Origin: Phycisphaerales bacterium | Lineage (GTDB): Bacteria > Planctomycetota > Phycisphaerae > Tepidisphaerales > Tepidisphaeraceae | Direction of reading: 5' to 3' | Assembly (NCBI GenBank): GCA_028288875.1 | Contig: JAQGHK010000389.1 | Coordinates: forward strand, 1-5,368 | DNA length: 5,368 bases | Shown here: one piece after another, positions 1 to 5,336 of the stretch | How positions within the stretch are numbered: position 1 is the stretch's first letter | Layout: each line of letters starts with the position of its first letter | Notes under the pieces: generated by a model | Told to the model about the DNA's origin: nothing | What the model saw: only the letters and a program-made list of their open reading frames with translations | Databases searched by the model: none | Program-made: the position numbers and the translations under genes

Positions 1-209
1 CCGAACAGCGTTTGCCGCTGCAGGTTCGTCACTTCGACGATATCCCGGTCGACCAGCGTCACCCGCCCCACGCCCGCGCGCACCAGCGCATCAGCCAGCA
101 CCGTGCCGAGCGCGCCGACCCCCACGATCAGAACCGAAGCCGCCGCCAAACGGGCCTGGCCGGCGTCGCCGATCTGGGGAAGCAGAGTCTGTCGGTGGTA
201 TCGCTCCAT
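1..209 (-). CDS. ThiF/MoeB/HesA-family E1-like adenylyltransferase, N-terminal part (runs off window)
   Basis: Only the first 69 codons are inside the window; the reading frame is open to the left edge. The translation begins MERYHRQTLLPQIGDAGQ and shows the marks of the E1-like fold: the N-terminal RYxRQ (residues 3-7), the nucleotide-binding GVGALG loop (30-35), and the VDRDIVExTNLQRQ stretch (53-66). There D54 should hold the ATP ribose, and N62 and R65 the phosphates. Family members adenylate the C-terminal Gly-Gly of a small sulphur-carrier protein (ThiS, MoaD) for thiamine or molybdopterin synthesis. Catalytic Asp, zinc CxxC motifs and any rhodanese domain lie outside the window, so ThiF, MoeB and HesA cannot be separated. 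An in-frame ATG at 224 would add five residues (MISDS). I prefer 209 because the conserved RYxRQ normally sits near the N-terminus, but neither start has a strong Shine-Dalgarno. The gene is divergent from the YlbF-family gene. Confidence 0.88.
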   Translation of the reverse strand, partial: MERYHRQTLLPQIGDAGQARLAAASVLIVGVGALGTVLADALVRAGVGRVTLVDRDIVEVTNLQRQTLF

Positions 210-247
210 CGAGTCACTTATCATACGGGCTGAGAAAGAGGTTCACG

Positions 248-646
248 ATGCCCGCAGACACACAAGAGATTCTCGACGCCGCGAAAAAAGTCGGCGACTT
301 GCTCGCCACTCACCCGGCGGTTGAAAAATACAAGCAGACCCAGAAGGCGCTTTCGGACGATCCCGTCGCCTCCAAGCTGCTGGCCGACTTCAACACGGTG
401 CTGACCCAGATCAGCCACAACGAGCGGGCCGGCCTGAGCCCGACTGAAGAGCAGCGGAAAAAATACGAACTGCTGCAGCAGCAGATTTCCGGCCACCTGA
501 AGTTCAAGAGCTACTCCATCGCCGAGTACGAACTGACGGACCTGCTCCGCAAGATCAGCCAGACTTGGCAGAAGCCGCTGGCCCGTCCCGGTGCGGCCGG
601 TGGCGCTCCGGGCGGCGCGCCTGGTGGGCCCAGCCTGATGATTTGA
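248..646 (+). CDS. YlbF-family protein with Gly/Pro-rich C-terminal tail
   Basis: The 132-residue product matches the Com_YlbF pattern: a short, charged, all-helical protein. It has an N-terminal helix (ILDAAKKVGDLLATHPAVEKY, about 8-28), a middle helical region with the typical DPxASKLLADF (38-48), and a long Lys/Gln-rich helix (66-110). In Bacillus, YlbF, YmcA and YaaT form a complex that steers RNase Y and affects competence and biofilm. The role in distant phyla is not established, so only the family is claimed here. The last ~20 residues form a low-complexity tail (GAAGGAPGGAPGGPSLMI), probably disordered and not part of the Firmicute proteins. The start is supported by AAAGAGG at 235-241, six bases upstream. 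It is the first gene of a plus-strand run. The TGA stop lies in a near-duplicated 13-mer. Confidence 0.8.
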   Translation: MPADTQEILDAAKKVGDLLATHPAVEKYKQTQKALSDDPVASKLLADFNTVLTQISHNERAGLSPTEEQRKKYELLQQQISGHLKFKSYSIAEYELTDLLRKISQTWQKPLARPGAAGGAPGGAPGGPSLMI

Positions 647-685
647 GGCCTGATGATCTGATCGCCTTGAACAGCGGAGCATGGC

Positions 686-1090
686 ATGGCCTTTTGGCTG
701 GCAAAAACAGAACCGGATACCTACAGCTACGACGACCTCGTGCGCGAAAAGAAATGCACGTGGGACGGCGTCGCCAATCCGGGGGCGCTGAAGCACATCC
801 GCTCGATCGCCAAGGGCGACAGCGTGTTCGTCTATCACACTGGCAAGGAAAAGGCCGTCATCGGTATCGCCGAGGCGACCACCGCCGGTTACGGCGATCC
901 GGCCGTCATGGACCTGAAGCCCTCCAAGAAACTCAAACGCCCCGTCACGCTCAAAGAGATCAAGGCCGACAAAGCCTTTGAAGCCTGGGAACTGGTCAAA
1001 CAGGCCCGGCTGAGCGTGATGCCCGTGCCCAAGGCACTGTGGGACCGGATCGAAAAACTCGCCGCTACCGACGCCGGAGACAGCCGATGA
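686..1090 (+). CDS. EVE-domain protein (PUA-like fold, possible modified-base reader)
   Basis: The 134 residues are a complete single EVE domain, the usual size for bacterial homologues of human THYN1. Visible signatures are FWLAKTEPDTYSYDDL at the N-terminus (3-18), TWDGVANPGAL (25-35) with the pocket Trp W26, GDSVFVYHTGKEKAVIGIAEA (44-64), and the C-terminal QARLSVMPV (106-114). EVE domains belong to the PUA/YTH-like group and are proposed or shown to bind modified bases in DNA or RNA. The ligand of this branch is unknown. The loop after W26 reads VANPGALKHI instead of the commoner VRNxQARN, a variant that may alter the binding pocket. An ATG at 681 is in another frame; 686 is chosen because it opens the conserved FWLxKTEP and has GGAG at 676-679. 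It overlaps the next gene by ATGA, suggesting coupled translation. Confidence 0.9.
   Translation: MAFWLAKTEPDTYSYDDLVREKKCTWDGVANPGALKHIRSIAKGDSVFVYHTGKEKAVIGIAEATTAGYGDPAVMDLKPSKKLKRPVTLKEIKADKAFEAWELVKQARLSVMPVPKALWDRIEKLAATDAGDSR
1076..1080 (+). promoter_or_regulatory. Ribosome binding site that sets the start of the bPH2 gene
   Basis: GGAGA lies six bases before the ATG at 1087, inside the end of the EVE gene. It favours 1087 over an in-frame ATG at 1039, which would add 16 Arg-rich residues read from EVE coding sequence. Confidence 0.6.
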
Positions 1091-1662
1091 CTGAAATCCC
1101 CCCGCCCACCAGCCTCCCCGCCTCGGCCTCCATCCCTCACCCGGACCCGGACGTCAGCACCGCCGACGATACGCAGGTCACCTACTACGAAGGCTCGCCC
1201 AAGCTCCGCGGTGAGCTGGGCCTGCTGTTCGTCTGGTCGCTCGTCGGCCTGGTGCTGTTCGCCACGCCGATCCTGATCGCGACGCTGACGAACACGCATG
1301 TCGTCTGGTGGGTCATCCTCATCGGCGTGGTCCTCGGCCTGTTCTGCTGGGTGATGCCCGGCGTGCTGATGCGCCGGGAGTTCTTCCGCATCACCAACTA
1401 CCGCATCGACATCGAACGCGGCCTGCTGTTCAAGACCTACGACACCACCGAACTGTGGCACGTCGAAGACGTCCACCTGGCCCAAAGCCCGATCGACCGC
1501 ATCTTCAACGTCGGCACGATCACCATCGTCAGCCATGACCCGACGAATCCTAGGCTCGAACTCAATAGCCTCAATGACCCGAAACGGCTGCTGGAAACGC
1601 TCAAGACTCGCATCATTGCGGTGAAGCGTCAGCGCGGCGTGGTGAAGCTCGACGCGGGGTGA
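1087..1662 (+). CDS. bPH2-domain (YdbS-like) membrane protein
   Basis: The 191-residue product has three parts. A Pro/Ser-rich, probably disordered N-terminus covers residues 1-35 (EIPPPTSLPASASIPHPDPD). Two hydrophobic spans follow at about 46-68 and 71-95, separated by a very short turn (TNTHVV). A bacterial PH-like domain of the bPH2/YdbS type follows (about 98-175), recognised by FFRITNYRIDIERGLLFKTYD, the ELWHVEDVHLAQSPIDRIFNVGTITI stretch and the closing LNDPKRLLETLK helix. In this family the two helices anchor in the inner membrane and the PH domain faces the cytoplasm; biochemical function is poorly known. No signal peptide is seen. Translation is probably coupled to the EVE gene through the ATGA overlap (1087-1090). 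It is the last gene of the plus-strand run and ends five bases before a long perfect inverted repeat. Confidence 0.85.
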   Translation: MTEIPPPTSLPASASIPHPDPDVSTADDTQVTYYEGSPKLRGELGLLFVWSLVGLVLFATPILIATLTNTHVVWWVILIGVVLGLFCWVMPGVLMRREFFRITNYRIDIERGLLFKTYDTTELWHVEDVHLAQSPIDRIFNVGTITIVSHDPTNPRLELNSLNDPKRLLETLKTRIIAVKRQRGVVKLDAG

Positions 1663-1666
1663 TCTT

Positions 1667-1735
1667 GTAGGGGCGACATACATGTCGCCCGGGATCATCG
1701 CGCACGCACGCGGGCGACATGTATGTCGCCCCTAC
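1667..1735. repeat. Perfect 25-bp inverted repeat with self-palindromic arms (REP/MITE-like)
   Basis: Arms 1667-1691 and 1711-1735 are perfect reverse complements around a 19-base loop. Each arm also contains its own hairpin, GGGCGACAT and ATGTCGCCC around a 2-base core (AC on the left, GT on the right), so the element could fold as one long stem or as two small cruciforms. The outer ends read GTAGGGGCGAC and GTCGCCCCTAC, a style I recognise from dispersed intergenic palindromes in several environmental phyla, though no second copy is in this window. It lies between convergent genes (bPH2 and SDR), where it could stop transcription or protect 3' ends. Neither side has a T-tract, so it is not a classical intrinsic terminator. 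Confidence 0.85.
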
Positions 1736-1746
1736 GCAAATGGACC

Positions 1747-2496
1747 TCATTCGGTGCTCAAGCGTGCCGTCGCGCCGCCATCGACGACCATCGCTTGGCC
1801 GGTCATGAAGCTGCTGCGATCGTTGTCGGCGAGGAATAGGATCGTCTGGCCGATTTCGCGGGGTTGGCCGACGCGGCCCATCACGTGCTTTTTCCCGAGG
1901 CCGCGGACTTTCTTAGCGATGTCGTCGCCATTCACATGCCCGCGACCGAGACCAGCGTGCAGCATCGGCGTATCGACCGCACCCGGTAACACGGCGTTCG
2001 CGCGAACGCCGGCTTCACCGAATTCCAGTGCCATCGCGCGGGTGAGGGCCAGCAGCGCACCTTTGCTGGCGGCGTAAGCGGCGATGCCGGTGCTGGTTGC
2101 GATCGCGTGCACGCTGCTGACGTTCACCACCGCCCCGCCGCTGGCTTTCAACATCGGCCAGGCGTGCTGGACGCTGAGGAAAATCGACCGCACGTTGCAC
2201 GCCATGATCTGGTCGAATTCTTCGACCTTGGTTTCCAGAATCGATTTGCAGATCTGGCACGCGGCGTTATTCACGAGCGCGTCGAGCCGGCCGATTTTGG
2301 TCGTGATCTGCTCAAAGATGTGGTGCGGGGCAGCTACGTCGCTCACGTCGGCGTGGATGAAATGCTCAACGGATTCCGGCACGTCGTCACGGCGGCGATC
2401 GATGCCGACGACCATCCAGCCCGCGTCGGCAAACACTTTCGCCGTCGCCCGGCCGATGCCGCCGCTGCAACCGGTGATCGCCATCACACGCTTCAT
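1747..2496 (-). CDS. Short-chain dehydrogenase/reductase (classical SDR, likely NAD-dependent)
   Basis: The 249-residue length is standard for a classical SDR, with all key motifs intact. These are the cofactor loop TGCSGGIG (8-15), acidic D33 at the end of the second strand (favouring NAD over NADP), NNAA (76-79), and the catalytic set N101, S128, Y141 and K145 (YAASK). PG follows at 171-172, and the C-terminal MTGQAMVVDGG (231-241) is typical. The substrate cannot be read from sequence. As last gene of a CMP-sugar operon it probably oxidises or reduces a hydroxyl or keto group on the sugar precursor, comparable in place to PtmA beside PtmB in Campylobacter legionaminate loci (context inference). 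The start at 2496 gives a 4-bp ATGA overlap with the preceding gene and has AAGG seven bases upstream. It converges on the bPH2 gene. Confidence 0.93.
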   Translation of the reverse strand: MKRVMAITGCSGGIGRATAKVFADAGWMVVGIDRRRDDVPESVEHFIHADVSDVAAPHHIFEQITTKIGRLDALVNNAACQICKSILETKVEEFDQIMACNVRSIFLSVQHAWPMLKASGGAVVNVSSVHAIATSTGIAAYAASKGALLALTRAMALEFGEAGVRANAVLPGAVDTPMLHAGLGRGHVNGDDIAKKVRGLGKKHVMGRVGQPREIGQTILFLADNDRSSFMTGQAMVVDGGATARLSTE

Positions 2497-3473
2497 GCCG
2501 CCGCCTTATTCGCCTGCCCGCCGCGCCGTACTTCACGCAGACCCGCCAGCAGATTCCTGATCGAGCTGTGGTGCACGCGTTCCCATGCGACTGGACTGCT
2601 GTTGCTGTTGTGCGGGGCCAGCAGCACGTTATCCATCGTCCGCAGTGGCGAGTTTTCCGGCAGCGGCTCGTGTTCGAACACGTCCATGCTCGCACCGGCG
2701 ATTTCGCCGGCCGCTAGCGCACGGCAGAGCGCGGCTTCATCGATCACCGGTCCGCGGCTGGTGTTGATGACGACCGCCGTCTTCTTCATGTTCTTGAACT
2801 CGGCGACCGAGAGCAGATGTTTGCTGCTTCCGTTGAGATCGCAGTGAAGCGTCACGAAATCGCTGCGGCGAAGCAGTTCATCCTGCCCGACCTGCTGCAG
2901 GCCGGTGTCGGCCATCAGCCTGGCCTCGATCGGGCGAATGTCGGTTCCCAGGATCGTCATGCCGAATGCGGCCGCGCGTTTGGCGACGGCAGAACCGATG
3001 TTGCCCATGCCGATAATGCCCAGGGTGCATTCGCCGAGGCTGCGGCCGGCAATCTTTTCCCAGCGGCCGGCTTTCATGTGGTCGTCCATCCATGGCGTGC
3101 GGCGGGCGAAGCTCAGCAGGTACGCCATCACACTGTCTGCGACGGGCACGGTAAACGCGCCCGGCGTGTTGCCGATGCGCACGCCGAATTCGCGGCAGGC
3201 ATCCGCATCAATGCTGTCGATGCCCGTGCCCCACTTGCTGATGATTTTCAGCTTCGGCGCGGCGGCGATCACTTTGCGCGTGTAGCGGTCATCGCCACAG
3301 ATTGTGCCGTCCATGTCCGGCATGAGCTTCAGCAGATCGGCCTCTTCCAGCCGTTCATTGACGGCGGGAATAACGACCTCGCACCCGGCCGCTTCCAGCT
3401 CGGGCACGAAGCGGTCCGCGAACGGGATCATGTACGGCGCTGAGAGCAGCACGCGATACCGTTCGGTGCTCAT
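2493..3473 (-). CDS. D-2-hydroxyacid dehydrogenase, phosphoglycerate dehydrogenase-like
   Basis: The 326 residues follow the D-isomer 2-hydroxyacid dehydrogenase plan. An N-terminal substrate-domain half ends in KWGTGIDSIDADAC (80-93). An NAD-binding Rossmann domain has GMGNIG (155-160) and D178. The catalytic residues are R240 (INTSRGP), E269 (FEHEP) and H288 (APHNS). It lacks the C-terminal ACT/regulatory part of long SerA enzymes, so a dedicated pathway role is more likely than serine synthesis. Beside a cytidylyltransferase it may oxidise or reduce a 2-hydroxy or 2-keto acid in sugar-acid synthesis (inference). The frame is open to an ATG at 3566, but that adds 31 residues read antiphase through the upstream gene. 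I choose 3473 because it gives an ATGA overlap, has AAGG seven bases upstream, and begins MSTERYRVLLSAPY, the usual first strand. Confidence 0.92.
   Translation of the reverse strand: MSTERYRVLLSAPYMIPFADRFVPELEAAGCEVVIPAVNERLEEADLLKLMPDMDGTICGDDRYTRKVIAAAPKLKIISKWGTGIDSIDADACREFGVRIGNTPGAFTVPVADSVMAYLLSFARRTPWMDDHMKAGRWEKIAGRSLGECTLGIIGMGNIGSAVAKRAAAFGMTILGTDIRPIEARLMADTGLQQVGQDELLRRSDFVTLHCDLNGSSKHLLSVAEFKNMKKTAVVINTSRGPVIDEAALCRALAAGEIAGASMDVFEHEPLPENSPLRTMDNVLLAPHNSNSSPVAWERVHHSSIRNLLAGLREVRRGGQANKAAA
2504..2507 (-). promoter_or_regulatory. Ribosome binding site for the SDR gene
   Basis: AAGG lies seven bases upstream of the ATG at 2496, inside the last codons of the hydroxyacid dehydrogenase gene (AAG GCG GCG GCA TGA). 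It has the same layout as the site before the dehydrogenase gene. Confidence 0.5.
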
Positions 3474-4171
3474 GCCGCCACCTTCGTCTTCATTGGGTTC
3501 GCCAGGGCACGAGCCTGCATCATCATCTCGGCGATGTTGAAGTCGGCTTCGGTGTCGATGTCCCACGACTCGTCGCGCTCCAGTTCCGCCATGATCGGCT
3601 TACCGCCGATGCGGTTGCGATATGCTGTGAGCGAGCGGCGGTTGAACAGGTAGACACAGCTGTTTTCGGCAAAGACCGGCGACAGGTCCTGCGTGCGGCG
3701 AAGCACGGCGGGATCATGATTCACCGGCCGAGCGAATGCGTCCCACAGCCGCTGCTGCAAGGCAGTGACCGTGAAGAGCGAGTCGTAGTTGTCGCGCTTA
3801 TCGATGAACCGCTGTATGAGGTCGGCGATCGTCTGCGGCCGCAACATCGGGTTGGTGCTATGCGTCTGCAGGAAGACGTCGCCGTCGACTTGCTGAACAG
3901 TGTTCAGCAGCACTTCATTCATCGACAGGCGGTCATCGCGAAGATCCTCCGGGCGGGCCAGAAGTGTGGCTTTGGGGAACTCGCGCTTGGCGATCTGTCG
4001 AATGGTGTCGCTGTCGGTATCAATGACAACGTGATTCACCGCGCCGCTGGCGTAGAGCGAATCAACGATATGACAAAACAGCGGCCGGCCCGCGAGCGGA
4101 CGCCAATTTTTGCCGGGCACGCGGAGCGAGTCATTACGCATGGGAACGATGGCTGTGACGGTGGGTTTCAT
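3470..4171 (-). CDS. Acylneuraminate/Kdo-type cytidylyltransferase (CMP-sugar synthetase)
   Basis: The 233 residues match the length and fold of the NeuA/KdsB group, which transfers CMP from CTP to a 2-keto sugar acid in the cytoplasm. The nucleotide loop is AIVPMRNDSLRVPGKNWRPL (7-26), with R12, R17 and K21-N22 as likely phosphate contacts. QTHSTNPMLR (102-111) stands where NeuA has QPTSPLR. FAENSCVYLFNR (167-178) and NRIGGKP (186-192) mark the sugar-side region, and ESWDIDTEADF (201-211) supplies the Asp residues that bind magnesium. The loop is intermediate between NeuA (RxGSKxIPxKN) and KdsB (STRLPGKPL), so the true sugar may be neither Neu5Ac nor Kdo. It begins with a perfect AGGAGG four bases upstream and overlaps both neighbours by ATGA. 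It probably supplies the activated donor for the glycan made by this operon. Confidence 0.9.
   Translation of the reverse strand: MKPTVTAIVPMRNDSLRVPGKNWRPLAGRPLFCHIVDSLYASGAVNHVVIDTDSDTIRQIAKREFPKATLLARPEDLRDDRLSMNEVLLNTVQQVDGDVFLQTHSTNPMLRPQTIADLIQRFIDKRDNYDSLFTVTALQQRLWDAFARPVNHDPAVLRRTQDLSPVFAENSCVYLFNRRSLTAYRNRIGGKPIMAELERDESWDIDTEADFNIAEMMMQARALANPMKTKVAA
3481..3484 (-). promoter_or_regulatory. Ribosome binding site that sets the dehydrogenase start
   Basis: AAGG (minus strand) lies seven bases before the ATG at 3473, inside the KVAA codons of the cytidylyltransferase. It supports 3473 rather than the upstream in-frame ATG at 3566. Confidence 0.55.
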
Positions 4172-4974
4172 GCCGCCTCCTGAATTCGATTTTGGAACAA
4201 CGTGGGGTACGACACTTTCGGAAAAATCTGCAGCTCGCCGCCGACGGTGGCGTCGATCACGCGACGCCCGTTCTGGCGGTAAACAAAGTCGGCGACGCGG
4301 TAGCTCATTTCGCTGCCTTCCAGATCGGGAAGGTGCCAGCGGAAGCCCGCGCCGAAATAGTTCGGATCAAAGTGATTCGGATCATCGCCGGTCATCACCG
4401 AAGCGGCGTGCGGTGTGCCATTGAACTGGTAGCTGTGATCCACGCCGACCAGGATCGCTTCGCTGAAGCCCATGTAGTAGGCAACCTGCAGCGCTACCAT
4501 CGTGACGGTGTTGCCTTCCCAGCAGCCTTCGGTGAGATCGGTGAAGAACCACGATCGCAGGCCGCCGCGGGTGTGCAGGAACTGCATGTCTTGCTTGAAG
4601 TCGATCAGATCGCGGCAATGCCAGCCGACGAACTTGGGCATGCGCAGCTTGGCGATGTCCTTGGCACACTGTTCGACCACCAGTTCATTGACGACGACGT
4701 GGTAGGTCGTCTCAAAGCCCATGTTGTCGAAGTTCATGTAGATGCGGTTGGTGCCGAAAGTGACTTCGTTTTTCAGCAGCGACAAATCGGTGTTCCGCAG
4801 GCTCGGCCCGTTGCCGAGGATAAAGCAGCGTTTGCCGGCGTGCTTGTTGTGATATTGACCGAGGCGGCGCATGGAGGTGCGATATTTCGGGTGCTGCAGC
4901 TCGACGCGTCGAAACAGCGACCGCTGGGCCTTTTGGCCGATGACCTGGGAAATGGAGCGTGCGAGCAGACTCAT
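4168..4974 (-). CDS. DUF115 (MptE/MAF-like) protein, probable glycan-transfer function
   Basis: The 268-residue product carries the DUF115/6-hydroxymethylpterin-diphosphokinase MptE-like signature. It has GKRCFILGNGPSL (47-59), FGTNRIY (73-79), EGNTVTMVALQVAYYMGFSEAILVGVDHSY (153-182), an acidic DPNHFDPNYFG loop (198-208) and the closing IDATVGGELQIFPKVSY (240-256). DUF115 occurs in archaeal pterin kinases and in bacterial MAF proteins, which glycosylate flagellin with pseudaminic or legionaminic acid. Next to a CMP-sugar synthetase the glycosylation reading is far more likely. It is shorter than MAF proteins, being essentially the core domain plus a basic N-terminal helix (1-40), with no signal peptide. 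The ATG at 4974 is the only reasonable start: no other in-frame ATG precedes it before an in-frame TAA about 60 bases upstream, but it has no Shine-Dalgarno. It is the first gene of the operon and overlaps the cytidylyltransferase gene by ATGA. Confidence 0.82.
   Translation of the reverse strand: MSLLARSISQVIGQKAQRSLFRRVELQHPKYRTSMRRLGQYHNKHAGKRCFILGNGPSLRNTDLSLLKNEVTFGTNRIYMNFDNMGFETTYHVVVNELVVEQCAKDIAKLRMPKFVGWHCRDLIDFKQDMQFLHTRGGLRSWFFTDLTEGCWEGNTVTMVALQVAYYMGFSEAILVGVDHSYQFNGTPHAASVMTGDDPNHFDPNYFGAGFRWHLPDLEGSEMSYRVADFVYRQNGRRVIDATVGGELQIFPKVSYPTLFQNRIQEAA
4176..4181 (-). promoter_or_regulatory. Perfect AGGAGG ribosome binding site for the cytidylyltransferase
   Basis: AGGAGG (minus strand) sits four bases before the ATG at 4171 and within the final QEAA codons of the DUF115 gene. 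It is the strongest Shine-Dalgarno in the window, while the first gene of the same operon has none. Confidence 0.65.
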
Positions 4975-5181
4975 GATGACTGATTTATCGGACGGTCGGC
5001 GGGCGGGACTTGATTATCGGGCGTGGGAAATGGCCTAAGTGCGAAAAACAGAGCGAATCTTGCTCCGAATATTCACAAACGCGCAGCGCGGGTTAAGTGC
5101 AGGGCCGGCCGGGGTTAGGAACGAAAAAATGGGTGTCGCGGTCGTACGGAGCTTGCCTAGACCGCCGTGGGACTTATGGCT

Positions 5182-5229
5182 GTCGCTTGCGTGATCGCCT
5201 TGCCCGAGGAAGGCGATCACGCAAGCGAC
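5182..5229. repeat. Perfect 20-bp inverted repeat
   Basis: Arms 5182-5201 and 5210-5229 are perfect reverse complements around an 8-base loop (GCCCGAGG). A weaker outer stem, CCGTGG at 5165-5170 with CCACGG at 5234-5239, could extend the fold across an internal loop. There is no T-tract on either strand, so an intrinsic terminator is doubtful. It may be a dispersed palindromic element or the terminator-like end of a gene beyond the right edge. Confidence 0.8.
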
Positions 5230-5262
5230 GCGGCCACGGTTGCGGCGATGCCGTTCTGTCCT

Positions 5263-5285
5263 CTCTCCCGGCCGTACCGGGAGAG
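5263..5285. repeat. 9-bp hairpin (CTCTCCCGG / CCGGGAGAG)
   Basis: The arms 5263-5271 and 5277-5285 pair perfectly around a 5-base CCGTA loop, with one extra wobble pair outside. CTCTCCC...GGGAGAG hairpins are frequent dispersed intergenic repeats in GC-rich bacteria. A terminator role is possible but there is no T-tract. Confidence 0.6.
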
Positions 5286-5336
5286 GAAGTTCAGCCGGCC
5301 GTTCTGAGGTGCAGGACGGTGCCGCCATAGCTTTAA

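Noticed and set aside
221..838. 205-residue open frame on the minus strand
   Set aside because: It lies antisense to the YlbF and EVE genes, has no family motifs, and its composition follows from GC-rich third positions of the real genes.
565..981. 138-residue plus-strand open frame
   Set aside because: It is out of frame over the end of the YlbF gene and the EVE gene; Arg-rich with no motifs, while the EVE frame has clear family signatures.
889..1698. 269-residue minus-strand open frame
   Set aside because: Antisense to the EVE and bPH2 genes and starts in the inverted repeat; Asp/Arg-rich low-information sequence typical of an antisense shadow.
1667..1735. Classical Rho-independent terminator
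   Set aside because: The stem is strong but there is no T-tract after either arm, and the nested palindromic arms fit a dispersed repeat better.
1682..2077. Plus-strand open frame beginning in the inverted repeat (RGRHVCRPYA)
   Set aside because: It reads through the palindrome and then antisense to the SDR gene; peptides of this type are common artefacts of translated palindromic repeats.
2107..2847. 246-residue plus-strand open frame
   Set aside because: Antisense to the SDR and hydroxyacid dehydrogenase genes, both of which have intact catalytic motifs.
2493..3473. SerA for serine biosynthesis
   Set aside because: No C-terminal regulatory or ACT domain, and the gene is locked inside a CMP-sugar operon; a dedicated pathway enzyme is more likely.
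4168..4974. GT42 sialyltransferase (CST-I-like)
   Set aside because: The GNGPSL near the N-terminus is shared, but the later VGVDHSY and GGELQIFPKVSY motifs are those of DUF115.
4192..4983. 263-residue plus-strand open frame
   Set aside because: Fully antisense to the DUF115 gene, with no recognisable domain; a codon-bias shadow.
5035..5328. 97-residue minus-strand open frame upstream of the DUF115 gene
   Set aside because: Its ATG has no Shine-Dalgarno, it reads through both hairpins and the product is Arg/Pro/Ser-rich with no family resemblance. It cannot be fully excluded as a leader peptide.
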